Positions 27,146-35,790 of a stretch of DNA of 64,000 nt are shown piece by piece. Source of the DNA: Natronolimnohabitans innermongolicus JCM 12255 (lineage in GTDB: Archaea; Halobacteriota; Halobacteria; Halobacteriales; Natrialbaceae); NCBI RefSeq assembly GCF_000337215.1, contig NZ_AOHZ01000041.1, positions 205,843 through 269,842 on the forward strand, in the 5' to 3' direction. A program made the translations under genes and the position numbers. Below the pieces are notes generated by a model, which searched no databases, was not told where the DNA came from, and saw only the letters and a list, made by a program, of their open reading frames with translations. Each line of letters begins with the position of its first letter. The first letter of the stretch is position 1.

Positions 27146-27480
27146 CGGTTCGAAGTCTGGAAGATACGTTCGACCGCCACTACATATAGTGGCTCGAGCG
27201 TTTCGAACAGATGGGGCGAGTTATGTCGGATTCTAGCTCGGCGAACGACGCGACGATCGATTCACTCGAGCATACTGCCGATTGCTCGAGAGAGAACGGC
27301 GAGTCAAGTGCCTGGTACCGTTGCTAACCACATCTTACGGCGCGTTCAATCTGGGGATTCGAGTCGTTGGCACCGAACGAGTTCGGGACGGATAACCGGT
27401 GTGTCGAGTTACGGATTAGCTCCGAACGACCGATGCGAAAACGGAAAGGAAACTGGAGGGTTGCGAGCGAAGTGCGAGCG
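27146..27480. other. 335-bp gap: promoter dyad and no clear gene
   Basis: The only strong signal is a dyad, GCCACTA (27176-27182) and TAGTGGC (27187-27193) around CATA, which covers a TATA-like CATATA upstream of the minus-strand gene at 27145. An open stretch of 34 codons starts at ATG 27223 (plus strand) but has no Shine-Dalgarno site or recognisable product, so I do not call it. The rest looks like ordinary intergenic DNA between two minus-strand genes. Confidence 0.5.
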
Positions 27481-29712
27481 TTACTGGAAGCCGATCCGGC
27501 TGTCGCGACGGCCCGTCGGACCGGGGCCGCCCGAGCCACCGCCCTGGAACTCCTCTTCGATCTGCTCGTAGTAGTCCAGGATGTCGTCGGTGATCGTCGG
27601 CCGGACGTTCTCCATCGCCTGCCGGAAGTGGCGCATCTCGACGACGTCGGCCTCGTGGTCCTCACGGAGGGCTTCGATGGCCGCCTCGCGGGCGATCGAC
27701 TCGAGGTCGCTGCCGACGTAGCCGTCCGTGATCTCGGCGATCTCGCGCAGCGTGACGTCCGCGGCCAGCGGCGTATCCTGCGTGTGGATATCGAGGATCC
27801 GTTCGCGACCCTCGACGTCGGGTTCGCCGATCATGACGAGCCGGTCGAATCGACCCGAGCGCAACAGTGCGGGGTCGATCATGTCCGGTCGGTTCGTGGC
27901 GCCGATGACCATCACGTTCTCCATCTCCTCGAGCCCGTCCAGTTCGGTCAGCAGCTGGTTGACGACCCGCTCGGAGACGTTCGAGCCGGTCTCGCCGCCG
28001 CGACCCGGTGCGAGCGCGTCGAGTTCGTCGAAGAATATCACCGTCGGCGAGACCTGCCGTGCCTTGCGGAAGGTCTGACGGATGGCCTTCTCGGACTCGC
28101 CGACCCACTTGCTGAGCAGTTGCGGGCCACGCACCGAGATGAAGTTCGCGTTGGTCTCGTTGGCGACGGCTTTCGCCATCAACGTCTTCCCGGTCCCCGG
28201 CGGTCCGTACAGCAAGACGCCGGCCGGCGGGTCGACGCCGAGCCGGTCGAACCGCTCGGGATTGTTCAGCGGCCACTCGACGGACTCCTGGACCTGCTCT
28301 TTGGCGGTGTGGAGGCCGCCGACGTCGTCCCAGGAGATCTTCGGCAGTTCGACGAGGACCTCCCGCATCGCCGACGGTTCGACCTCGTTCAGAGCGCCAC
28401 GGAAGTCCTCGCGCTTGACGATCATCCGATCGATCAGGCTCGGCGGGATGTCCTCCTCGTCGAGATCGATCTCGGGGAGGTACCGTCGCAGGGCCTTCAT
28501 CGCGGCCTCTTTCGTCAGGCTCTCGATGTCAGCGCCGACGAAGCCGTGGGTCTCGTCGGCCAGGTGGGAGAGATCGACGTCGTCGGAGAGGGGCATCCCG
28601 CGGGTGTGAATCTGCAGGATCTCCTCGCGGCCGACCTCGTCCGGCACGCCGATCTCGATCTCGCGGTCGAAGCGGCCGGGACGTCGGAGCGCAGGGTCGA
28701 CGGAATCGACGCGGTTCGTCGCCGCGATGACGATGACCTGCCCCCGGGCCTCGAGGCCGTCCATCATGGTCAGCAACTGGGCGACGACGCGGCGTTCGAC
28801 CTCGCCGGTGACGTCCTCGCGTTTGGGGGCGATGGAGTCGAGTTCGTCGATGAAGATGATCGCCGGCGACTCCTCGCTTGCGTCCTCGAAGATCTCCCTG
28901 AGTTGTTGTTCGGACTCGCCGTAGTACTTCGAGATGATCTCCGGCCCCGCGATAGAGAAGAAACTCGCGGAGGTCTCGTTGGCGACCGCCTTGGCGAGTA
29001 GCGTCTTCCCGGTGCCCGGCGGGCCGTGGAGCAAGACGCCCTGTGGGGGCTCGATCCCCAGTTTCTTGAAGATCTGGGGGTGTTTCATCGGCAGTTCGAC
29101 CATCTCGCGGACCCGCTGGATCTCGCCTTGAAGGCCGCCGATGTCTTCGTACGTAATTCCGCCGCCGGTCTTTTCGAAGCCGCTGATCGGCTCCTCGCGC
29201 AGTTCGACGTCGGTGTCCTCGGTGACGAGAACGACGCCCTCAGGCTCGGTTTCGACGGCGATCAGGGGGATCGCCTGTCCCGGCGAGCGCATGAAGGGAT
29301 GGTTCGTCGAGGACATGACGGGGACGATGTCGCGTCCGACGACCGGCCGCTTGAGAATCTGGCGTTTGACCATGCCGGCGGCGTCGGAACCGAACTGAAC
29401 CGACGCCTCCTCCGGCGGCGCCAGGGTGAGCGAATCGGCCTTCGTGGCCTCGGCTTTCCTGATCGTTACCCGCTCGCCGATCCCCACGTCGGCGTTCTGT
29501 CGGGTGAAACCGTCGATGCGGACCGTATCCGTGTTCCAGTCCTGCCGGTCGGCCCGCCAGACCTTCGCGGCGGTGGTGTCCGCGCCTTCGATTTCGATGA
29601 TGTCGCCCGGACTCAGCTTCAGATGCAACAGCGTGTCCGGGTCGAGTCGGGCGATACCACGACCCGAGTCGTTCGGGTATGCCTTCGCAACCTCCAGTTG
29701 AACTTCGTTCAT
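27481..29712 (-). CDS. cdc48: CDC48/VAT AAA+ ATPase
   Basis: A 743-residue archaeal Cdc48 with the full layout: N-terminal double-psi barrel and four-strand domain (1-180), D1 ATPase with Walker A GPPGTGKT (230-237) and Walker [10 protein letters not shown] (285-293), and D2 ATPase with a second GPPGTGKT (503-510) and FFDELDA. Arginine-finger regions (RRPGRFDR in D1, RSGRFDR in D2) are present. The hexamer unfolds ubiquitin-like (SAMP)-tagged or damaged proteins and feeds the proteasome. The tail ends [15 protein letters not shown], then a charged end ending in FQ, like the C-terminal hydrophobic-x motif used for proteasome docking. Haloarchaea often have several Cdc48 paralogues. Confidence 0.96.
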   Translation of the reverse strand: MNEVQLEVAKAYPNDSGRGIARLDPDTLLHLKLSPGDIIEIEGADTTAAKVWRADRQDWNTDTVRIDGFTRQNADVGIGERVTIRKAEATKADSLTLAPPEEASVQFGSDAAGMVKRQILKRPVVGRDIVPVMSSTNHPFMRSPGQAIPLIAVETEPEGVVLVTEDTDVELREEPISGFEKTGGGITYEDIGGLQGEIQRVREMVELPMKHPQIFKKLGIEPPQGVLLHGPPGTGKTLLAKAVANETSASFFSIAGPEIISKYYGESEQQLREIFEDASEESPAIIFIDELDSIAPKREDVTGEVERRVVAQLLTMMDGLEARGQVIVIAATNRVDSVDPALRRPGRFDREIEIGVPDEVGREEILQIHTRGMPLSDDVDLSHLADETHGFVGADIESLTKEAAMKALRRYLPEIDLDEEDIPPSLIDRMIVKREDFRGALNEVEPSAMREVLVELPKISWDDVGGLHTAKEQVQESVEWPLNNPERFDRLGVDPPAGVLLYGPPGTGKTLMAKAVANETNANFISVRGPQLLSKWVGESEKAIRQTFRKARQVSPTVIFFDELDALAPGRGGETGSNVSERVVNQLLTELDGLEEMENVMVIGATNRPDMIDPALLRSGRFDRLVMIGEPDVEGRERILDIHTQDTPLAADVTLREIAEITDGYVGSDLESIAREAAIEALREDHEADVVEMRHFRQAMENVRPTITDDILDYYEQIEEEFQGGGSGGPGPTGRRDSRIGFQ

Positions 29713-29923
29713 GATTCGGAATGGACGGCGATGTCTGTCACTCCGCTACGTGAGCGGATAGTTTTTTTGCTAGCCCTCATCGTTACCTGTGCTAGGTGCT
29801 ACCACATCAATCTCCGTGAGGCGGACACATAGCTGTACCGGCATCGGTCGGTTTTGGTGGTACCGACACCGAATCTCAGAATCGATACTCGGCCGGCGGC
29901 GCTAGTGGCGGTCCAAGCCTGAA

Positions 29924-29967
29924 CTGATGGGGCGAATCACGTGGTGTGATCCGATTCGTCCCATCAG
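29924..29967. promoter_or_regulatory. 15-bp inverted repeat between divergent cdc48 and larC
   Basis: CTGATGGGGCGAATC (29924-29938) pairs with GATTCGTCCCATCAG (29953-29967), with one G-T mismatch across 15 positions, around a 14-base centre. The gap 29713-30075 separates two divergent genes, so a terminator is not expected and an operator or a structured leader is likelier. The rest of the gap holds an AT-rich patch (29760-29770) near the cdc48 start and no gene. Confidence 0.6.
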
Positions 29968-30075
29968 TCGACGGTTGGAACGGGACTAGACCGAGCGACA
30001 ATTCGAGCCGATCCCACCGCTCGAGGCACTCGCTCGGTCGAAACCCTTCAGTGAGAACCGCCCGTCCGTACGGTC

Positions 30076-31443
30076 ATGCGTACACTCGCGTTCGACGGCC
30101 GGATGGGTGCCAGCGGCGACATGATCCTCGCCGCCCTGCTCGATGCCGGCGCCGACCCCGACGCCCTCGAGCCCGTCACCGACGCCCTCGAGGTGGAGTA
30201 CCGAATCGACGAGACGGTCAAGAGCGGCATCTCGGCGACGACGGTCGACGTCTTCCTGACTGGTGGCGACGCACGTGACTATCGTCACGCCCGAGACAGT
30301 CCGCACGGTCACGGCCACGACGACCACAGCCACGACCACGACCACGATCACGATCACGACCATGACCATGACCACGATCACGGCCGCGACCCCAATGCAG
30401 ACGCCGTCCACGCCGAGGGCCACGGCCCCCACCGCAGCTACCTCGAGGTCCGCGACATCGTCGAATCGATGGCCCTCGAGCCGCCCGTCGAAGCCGACGC
30501 GCTCGCTATTTTCGACCTGCTCGGCGAGGCCGAGGCGAGCGTCCACGGCAAGTCACTCGAGGACATTCACTTCCACGAGGTCGGCGCCGACGACGCCATC
30601 GCCGACGTCGTCGGAGCCGCCCTGCTGATCCACGACCTCGAGCCCGACGAGATCGTCACCACGCCGCTGTCGACCGGCGGCGGATCGGTCTCGATGAGCC
30701 ACGGCGAGTACCCCGTTCCGACGCCGGCGGTCGTCGAGATCGCCGAACGCGCCGACTGGTCGCTTCGCGGCGGCCCCGTCGACGCCGAACTGCTGACGCC
30801 GACGGGTGCGGCCGTTCTCGGGCACTTCGCGGACGGCGCGGAATCCCTGCCGTCGCTCTCCCTCGAGTGCTCCGGCTACGGGGCCGGCGGCTACGACCTC
30901 GATCCCCACCCGAACGTCCTCCGAGTGCTGGTCGGCGACGATGGCGACCGCAGCGCGCTCGCGACAGACGATATCGCCGTCCTCGAGACGAACCTCGACG
31001 ACGCCACGCCGGAGGTGCTCGGCAGCCTGCAGGAAACGCTCTCACACGCGGGCGCGCGTGACGTTTCGATTCTCCCGGCCACGATGAAGAAGTCCCGGCC
31101 GGGCCACCTCGTGAAGGTGATCTGCAAGCCCGCGGATCGAGAACGGGTGGCTCGAGCGCTGATCGAGGAGACGGGAACGCTGGGCGTTCGCGATACGGGA
31201 ACGACGCGTCGCTGGATCGCCCGCCGGGAGTTCGAGACCGTCGAACTGGACCTCGAGGGCGACACCTACGAGGTGACGGTGAAAGTCGCCAGCGACAGCG
31301 ACGGCGTGGTCTACGACGTGAGCGCGGAGTACGACGACGCGCTGGCGGTGGCTCGGTCGACGGCCCTTCCGGTTCGCGAGGTTCTCCAGCGAGCAGAAAC
31401 GAGTGTCGCTGATTCGTTTGCGGGTAACGAACGCCAAGTCTGA
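30076..31443 (+). CDS. larC: Nickel-pincer cofactor biosynthesis protein LarC with polyhistidine segment
   Basis: A 455-residue LarC: it opens with LAFDGRMGASGDMILAALLD, the family's N-terminal signature, and has IHFHEVGADDAIADVVGAAL in the middle and VLETNLDDATPEVLG and ATMKKSRPGHLVKVICKP in the CTP/Mn-binding C-terminal half. LarC inserts nickel into the pincer cofactor used by lactate racemase (LarA) and other enzymes. Residues about 75-115 are a His/Asp-rich run with alternating HD, which could hold nickel. The gene is intact; haloarchaeal genes do not show the frameshift of the Lactobacillus gene. No larA, larB or larE is seen in the window. Confidence 0.92.
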   Translation: MRTLAFDGRMGASGDMILAALLDAGADPDALEPVTDALEVEYRIDETVKSGISATTVDVFLTGGDARDYRHARDSPHGHGHDDHSHDHDHDHDHDHDHDHDHGRDPNADAVHAEGHGPHRSYLEVRDIVESMALEPPVEADALAIFDLLGEAEASVHGKSLEDIHFHEVGADDAIADVVGAALLIHDLEPDEIVTTPLSTGGGSVSMSHGEYPVPTPAVVEIAERADWSLRGGPVDAELLTPTGAAVLGHFADGAESLPSLSLECSGYGAGGYDLDPHPNVLRVLVGDDGDRSALATDDIAVLETNLDDATPEVLGSLQETLSHAGARDVSILPATMKKSRPGHLVKVICKPADRERVARALIEETGTLGVRDTGTTRRWIARREFETVELDLEGDTYEVTVKVASDSDGVVYDVSAEYDDALAVARSTALPVREVLQRAETSVADSFAGNERQV

Positions 31444-31468
31444 TAAAAAATCCGTGGGAGCGGCCCCG

Positions 31469-31789
31469 TTAGGTGCCGACACCGAGGACGAACAGGTCCT
31501 CGAAGTTAGTGTTCGTTTGCTCGACCGTTGTGTTCTGCGTATTCGTGGTGTCCTGCGTTACGGAGCTCCCGGTGTTGGCCTCGGCATCGTCACCGACGGC
31601 TACCGCGAAGCTCCCGTCGCTCGAGGACGTTGCTTCTTGCGTGACGGTTTGGCTCTGGCTCACGCCGGCAGTGTTCGACTGCTCGTCACCGTTGTCGGCC
31701 ACGCCAGCGGCGGCCGTTCCGGCGAACCCCATGAACATGAGGCTACCGACCAGCGCAACTGTCAACAGCATCGAGAACGCTCGATTCAT
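31469..31789 (-). CDS. Small secreted Q/N/T-rich protein, paralogue 3 of a tandem trio
   Basis: A 106-residue protein with a Sec-type signal peptide (MNRAFSMLLTVALVGSLMFM, Ala-rich cleavage region TAAAG). The mature part is low in aromatic residues and rich in Q, N, T, S, A and D, with spaced Q/N positions (QSNTAGVSQSQTVTQ, NTGSSVTQDTTNTQNTTVEQ), and ends NTNFEDLFVLGVGT. It is a paralogue of the two genes upstream (31793, 32134); the signal peptides and the central NTGxSVxQ motif are shared. It starts 3 bp after the stop of the second paralogue, so the three form one operon. Function unknown; the spacing resembles curlin-like amyloid repeats. No metal or catalytic motif. Confidence 0.82.
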   Translation of the reverse strand: MNRAFSMLLTVALVGSLMFMGFAGTAAAGVADNGDEQSNTAGVSQSQTVTQEATSSSDGSFAVAVGDDAEANTGSSVTQDTTNTQNTTVEQTNTNFEDLFVLGVGT

Positions 31790-31792
31790 CGC

Positions 31793-32125
31793 TTAGATCC
31801 CTCCGAAGTCGAGGAACAGCGAGTCTTCGACGTTCTCGTTAGTTTGGGTGACTTCTCCGGTCTGTTCGTTCGTGGCGTTCTGGGTCACCGAGTTGCCGGT
31901 GTTAGCGACGGGACCATCGTCGTTGTCGTTATCGTTGTCGTCGAAATCGAGCGCTATCGCGAAGCTATCGTCGCTCGACGCTTCGGCGACTTGAGTGGTT
32001 GACTGATCCTGATCGAGTTCGGCGTGGTTCGACTGATCGCTCGCTGCTGCTGTTCCGGCAAACCCCATAAACACGAGGCTACCGACCAATGCGACGGTCA
32101 ACAGTACTGAGAGTGTACGATTCAT
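31793..32125 (-). CDS. Small secreted Q/N/D-rich protein, paralogue 2 of a tandem trio
   Basis: A 110-residue paralogue: signal peptide MNRTLSVLLTVALVGSLVFM, then QSNHAELDQDQSTTQ, an acidic insert of D/N (DFDDNDNDNDDG) not present in the other two, the shared NTGNSVTQNATNEQ motif, and the end NENVEDSLFLDFGGI. It lies between paralogues 1 and 3, with gaps of 8 and 3 bp, on the minus strand. The acidic insert could bind Ca2+ or just be haloadaptive. The secreted, Q/N-patterned sequence fits a fibre or adhesin subunit, but this is inference. Confidence 0.82.
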   Translation of the reverse strand: MNRTLSVLLTVALVGSLVFMGFAGTAAASDQSNHAELDQDQSTTQVAEASSDDSFAIALDFDDNDNDNDDGPVANTGNSVTQNATNEQTGEVTQTNENVEDSLFLDFGGI

Positions 32126-32133
32126 CGTATCAC

Positions 32134-32451
32134 CTAGATGCCGAGGTCCAGGAAGATGGAGTCCGCGATGTTGGTGTTATCCTGGTCAACAGTCGCGTCC
32201 TGGGTGTTCTCGCTGGTTTGTTCGACCGAATTACCAGTGTTAGCAGTGGCATCGTCGCCAAACGCTAGCGCGACGCTGCCGTCACTGGAAGCGGAGGCGC
32301 CCTGTTCAACCTTCTGTGTCTGGTCAACTATCGCGGTGTTCGACTGTCCGTCGTCTTTGTGGTCCGCTGCAGCTGCTGTTCCGGCAAACCCCATAAACAT
32401 GAGGCTGCCGACCATTGCAATCGTCAGTAGCATCGAGAGTGCACGGTTCAT
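32134..32451 (-). CDS. Small secreted Q/N/D-rich protein, paralogue 1 (first gene) of a tandem trio
   Basis: A 105-residue paralogue with signal peptide MNRALSMLLTIAMVGSLMFM and mature sequence QSNTAIVDQTQKVEQ, DGSVALAFGDDATANTGNSV, then EQTSENTQDATVDQDNTN and the end IADSIFLDLGI. The alternation of small residues with Q/N every few positions matches the repeats of the 505-residue protein encoded divergently at 32957. ATG 32451 is used because it gives the same signal peptide as its paralogues; the open frame extends upstream without support. A long leader of perhaps 170 bases is possible if the AT-rich element near 32651 is the promoter. Confidence 0.82.
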   Translation of the reverse strand: MNRALSMLLTIAMVGSLMFMGFAGTAAAADHKDDGQSNTAIVDQTQKVEQGASASSDGSVALAFGDDATANTGNSVEQTSENTQDATVDQDNTNIADSIFLDLGI

Positions 32452-32956
32452 GGTTTGATATTCGCGTGTGGGCACCCACGAACGCCACGGACGACCCACA
32501 CTGTGTCGTCGCCCCGCCAGTAGCTCATCATCTCCGCGGCGTCTTGCCCGGTCGTTCCTGTCACTGGTTGCCCATTTCAACCCATGAATCCGTTTCATAC
32601 CGAATTACGGCACTAGGCTGGTTGAGGGACCCCCTATCAGCACTAGCCAGATTATTTATTGAGGTATAACGGAAAACTATCCGAGAGAGAGGACCTTATC
32701 TTGTTCTATCCAGTTGTTGTTTTGGCAACAAAACAATATCTCAAACAGGCCAGCCGGTCGACGCACTCGGGCGAGGCTTTCAAGCCTCCCTGGGCATGGT
32801 AGTAGGTGATTTCTCTCCCGAAGTGGCTGCATTCCGCTGAGTAGCCGCTTTCATACTTCATTCAACCTGTTGATAACAAAGGTGATAATCGAGATAGAGT
32901 CGTTCGCGTTGAACCGTTCAACAACAAACACAGTCAGCACACGAAATCAGAGATAC
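32452..32956. promoter_or_regulatory. 505-bp divergent control region of the Q/N-repeat locus
   Basis: The region separates the trio (minus) from the repeat protein (plus). It is AT-rich in the centre, with a TATA-like ATAAATAAT read on the minus strand at about 32651-32661. It has an 8-bp inverted repeat, TTGTTTTG (32717-32724) and CAAAACAA (32729-32736), with a GCAA loop. A GC-rich patch with two hairpins follows (32773-32850). No open frame with coding character is seen. Regulation of both units from here is inferred. Confidence 0.6.
32773..32850 (+). ncRNA. Candidate structured RNA or leader with two hairpins
   Basis: Hairpin 1 pairs GAGGCTT (32773-32779) with AAGCCTC (32782-32788) across two bases. 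Hairpin 2 pairs AAGTGGCT (32821-32828) with AGCCGCTT (32843-32850), with one G-U pair. They lie in a GC-rich patch inside AT-rich DNA, 107 bp before the repeat protein. A small RNA, a 5' leader element or the scar of an inserted repeat are all possible. Confidence 0.3.
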
Positions 32957-34474
32957 ATGACAGACACAGCCAGCAGACGATCACGCTATACGACACTCTT
33001 AGTGGCCTGTATCGTTTCCATATCAATGCTCGCCGGCGCGCCAGCGGCGATGGCCGGCGGCGCCGACGACGTCCAGGCAGACTCAGTCCACGCGCTCGAG
33101 AACGGCGAGGACCTCTACCTGGCGTTCGGTGCCGACCTCGAGGACCAGTCACTCGATGAATTCATCGAGGCCCACGCACACGGTGACATCGAGCAAGAGA
33201 GCAACGCCGAAGTCGTCCAACACCAGGACGTCGATCAGGTCAACATCAACGAGCAAGGGGATGCGGTCTCGATCTCGATCGATGGCGGTGAAGCGACCGC
33301 TGTCCAGGAGTCGAACCAGCTCAACGCCAACGATCAGACCGGAACGGTCTCCGCAGAAAACGAAGTCGCGACCGCCTACGAGACGCAGTTCGAGGACGTC
33401 GGTAACGTCTACCTCATCGTCGGCAACGGCGACAGCCAGCAGTACGACGGCTGGGGCGTCACCGACGAGAAAGGCGACAAAGAGACGGTGACGCAGTCGG
33501 CCGAAGCCGTCGTGACGCAGAGTCAGGACGTCGCACAGGCGAACGTCAACGAACAGAGCACGGCCCTCGCGATCGCGAACAACGGCAGCGAGGCGACGGC
33601 CATCCAGCAAACCGACCAGTACAACGAGAACCGCCAGGAAGGTGCCGCCGAGTCGACCAACGTCTACGCCGGCGGCGGCGACTACGTCGAACAGAGCGCG
33701 AGCGCCTTCCTCGGACAGGAGCAGGTCGTCGAACAGACGAACGTCAACGAACAGGGTGCAGCGGTCGCCATCGCCGTCGGCGAGGACTCGGTCGCAACGG
33801 CGATTCAGGTCACCGACCAGACGAACGTCAACGAGCAACTCGGCGCCGCCGAAGCCGCGAACGTCTACGCCGGCATGCCCGGCATGAACGTCGCAACCGC
33901 GGGCGACGACGTCGAGAGCAGCACCGTCGAGACGCAGGTGCCGAGCGACGACAAGAAAGACGACAAGGACGAGGGGCAGACGGCGACCTCGAGCGTCGAC
34001 CAGGAGCAGTCCGTCGAACAGCTCAACGTCAACCTGCAAAACAGCGCGGTCGCACTCGCCGACAACGGCAGCGAGGCCAGCGCGGTCCAGCTGGCCCACC
34101 AGCACAACTACAACGCCCAGATCGGCTCCGCTGCCGCGCTCAACGTCTACGCAGGACCGAGCCTCGACTTCGACAGCGAGGCCATGACGTCGAGTACGAC
34201 CGTCACTATCGGCGGCGACGACCTCGAGGACGCACCGGGCGTCTCCTACGACTACGACACGAACGCCGAGCAGACCAGCGACGTGACCCAGGATGCGACG
34301 GCCGCACTCGAGCAGTCGCAGTTCGTGACCCAGAACAACGTCAACGAACAGCACTCCGCGATCGCCATCGCCGAAGACGGCGGCGACGCGAGCGCGACGC
34401 AGGTCTCCATGCAGGAGAACGAGAACGTCCAGATCAGCGCCGTCGCGGCGACGAACGTCTGGATCGATGCGTAA
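32957..34474 (+). CDS. Secreted protein with five curlin-like Q/N repeats
   Basis: A 505-residue protein with a Sec signal peptide (hydrophobic core 12-30, cleavage near AMAGG). The mature part has five copies of a ~55-residue unit at about 86-141, 186-239, 251-306, 346-400 and 449-505. Each reads Q-x-Q-x-V-x-Q-x-N-V-N-x-Q, then an A-rich strand (xALAIAxxG), G-x-E-A-S/T-A-x-Q, Q-x-N-x-N-x-Q and mostly N-V-Y-A-G. The regular Q/N ladders with small residues between them match the strand-turn-strand logic of CsgA/CsgB curlin repeats. The linkers are acidic (DDKKDDKDEG). No membrane anchor or sorting signal is seen, so it is released or polymerises outside. ATG 32957 starts the signal peptide; the longer frame is rejected. 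It is divergent from the small paralogue trio, which carries similar motifs. Confidence 0.88.
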   Translation: MTDTASRRSRYTTLLVACIVSISMLAGAPAAMAGGADDVQADSVHALENGEDLYLAFGADLEDQSLDEFIEAHAHGDIEQESNAEVVQHQDVDQVNINEQGDAVSISIDGGEATAVQESNQLNANDQTGTVSAENEVATAYETQFEDVGNVYLIVGNGDSQQYDGWGVTDEKGDKETVTQSAEAVVTQSQDVAQANVNEQSTALAIANNGSEATAIQQTDQYNENRQEGAAESTNVYAGGGDYVEQSASAFLGQEQVVEQTNVNEQGAAVAIAVGEDSVATAIQVTDQTNVNEQLGAAEAANVYAGMPGMNVATAGDDVESSTVETQVPSDDKKDDKDEGQTATSSVDQEQSVEQLNVNLQNSAVALADNGSEASAVQLAHQHNYNAQIGSAAALNVYAGPSLDFDSEAMTSSTTVTIGGDDLEDAPGVSYDYDTNAEQTSDVTQDATAALEQSQFVTQNNVNEQHSAIAIAEDGGDASATQVSMQENENVQISAVAATNVWIDA

Positions 34475-34696
34475 CGCTGTTTCATAACCGATCGCTTTTT
34501 CTCTTCGTCCGCGGTGACGGTCGCATCGTCGATTAGGTGTGGGTCAAGAAGTAGCGTCAGTTCAGCGCGCACTCGACAACGGACTGCGTCCGTGGATAGA
34601 TTCTCCGTGGATTGATACGCTCGTGAATTCGTACAGTGGACGAACCACTACGTCGAGAGCACAGTACCAACGACCACGACCCACGAGTGGACCGAA

Positions 34697-35482
34697 CTAC
34701 TCCGGATCGTCGTTTCGACGCTGTCGTGTCGCGCCGTCGTCTTCGTCCGTCGACCCGTCGTTTCGATGCGCCGACAGCGCCTCGTCGATCGTCAACTCTC
34801 CCGCCGCGACGCGGCGAGCCAGCACCTCGTCGATGGCCCGATTTTTCTCGCTTCGCTCGCGCGAGCGGTCCTTGATCACCTGTAACTCGCCCGCGGTCGG
34901 CTCGATGTCGCGGGAGTCGACGACCTCGCCCTCGAGTCGGGCGATGTTTACGGCCGCGAGCACGTCGCCCATCCCTCGAGAGCCCGTGCCCAGATAGGGC
35001 GTCGTCCCCGTCTCGTCGACGAGTTCGACCGTGACGTCCTCGAGGTCGTTGACCAGCGTCGCGCCCTCGAGTCGGGAGCCGTCGCCGATCCGAACCACCG
35101 GGTTCGCGGCTTCGTCGGCCTCGCGCTGGATCGCCTCGACGGCGTCCGTGAGCGGGACCTGAAACGCGGCGACGATCATCTCGCCCGCGAGAACGGCGAT
35201 GCCGGGTTTGTGTCCCGGATCGACGCCGATGACAGTTCGGCCGCCGTCGCCGCGGACGGCCGCCAGCGCCTGATCGACCGCTCGTCGGGGGGCGTCGGGA
35301 TCGGCGACGATCGTCGTCGCGCTCGCGAAGTCGTCGGCGTGGTCGGCGTCGGTAACGACGACCGCGGTTCGTTCGGGAAGCGTCGCGTCGGGTTCGACGG
35401 TGGTAAACTCCGTTCCCCGGTCGCGAAGCTCGTTGACGACGCCGTGGTACACCTCGAAGTCTGACGTGGCGACGACGATCAC
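34697..35482 (-). CDS. Predicted RNase H-fold protein (RuvC/YqgF-like), uncharacterised
   Basis: A 261-residue cytosolic protein. The N-terminal ~85 residues form an alpha/beta domain (IVVATSDFEVYHGVVNELRD). The middle begins TVIGVDPGHKPGIAVLAG, the D-x-G-x4-G-I-A-V start of an RNase H-like nuclease fold as in RuvC and YqgF. A second acidic centre may be VVDSRDIEP. The last ~60 residues are charged and helical with an acidic, Arg-containing tail. Nuclease activity is an inference from the fold motif only; the protein family is conserved in haloarchaea and otherwise unnamed to me. Gap 34475-34696 holds no gene. Confidence 0.75.
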   Translation of the reverse strand: MIVVATSDFEVYHGVVNELRDRGTEFTTVEPDATLPERTAVVVTDADHADDFASATTIVADPDAPRRAVDQALAAVRGDGGRTVIGVDPGHKPGIAVLAGEMIVAAFQVPLTDAVEAIQREADEAANPVVRIGDGSRLEGATLVNDLEDVTVELVDETGTTPYLGTGSRGMGDVLAAVNIARLEGEVVDSRDIEPTAGELQVIKDRSRERSEKNRAIDEVLARRVAAGELTIDEALSAHRNDGSTDEDDGATRQRRNDDPE

Positions 35483-35637
35483 GCGTCGACGTTCGTTCCC
35501 GGGCGGAATAAACGGTACGCGAACTCGCAGGACGTCGCTCGGGCACTCGTCGTGACTCGGCGTCCGAAACCGTCGTCACTCAGCGCCCGAAATCGACTCA
35601 AGCTATACGGCGGTCGATCGGGAAGTCTCCGGTATCG

Positions 35638-35790
35638 ATGATTCCGCGCGAGATCGAGTACTGTCCCTTCTGCGGGAGCGACGAAATAGAGCGGGCCGAA
35701 ACGGTGACTCGAGGCCCCGAAACCTACTACGACTGTCCGACCTGCGGCCGGGTCGGAACGACCGGGATCGGCGTCCAGCCCTCCAGCTGA
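35638..35790 (+). CDS. Very small zinc-ribbon protein (50 residues)
   Basis: The 50-codon frame starts MIPREIEYCPFCGSDEIERA and has two CxxC knuckles, CPFCG (residues 9-13) and CPTCG (33-37), separated by 20 residues, the pattern of haloarchaeal CPxCG-type small zinc fingers. One Zn2+ would be bound by the four cysteines. Codon use and the acidic composition fit a real gene, and its stop (TGA 35788) precedes the next coding region by 131 bp. Such proteins act in stress and motility control in Haloferax; a specific role here is unknown. Confidence 0.8.
   Translation: MIPREIEYCPFCGSDEIERAETVTRGPETYYDCPTCGRVGTTGIGVQPSS

Noticed and set aside
27223-27327. 34-codon open frame in the gap before cdc48
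   Set aside because: No Shine-Dalgarno site, no homologous pattern that I can recognise, and length within chance.
30300-30400. Possible microsatellite or tandem DNA repeat in larC
   Set aside because: The CACGAC-type repetition encodes the polyhistidine segment of LarC in frame, so it is a coding low-complexity run rather than an independent repeat.
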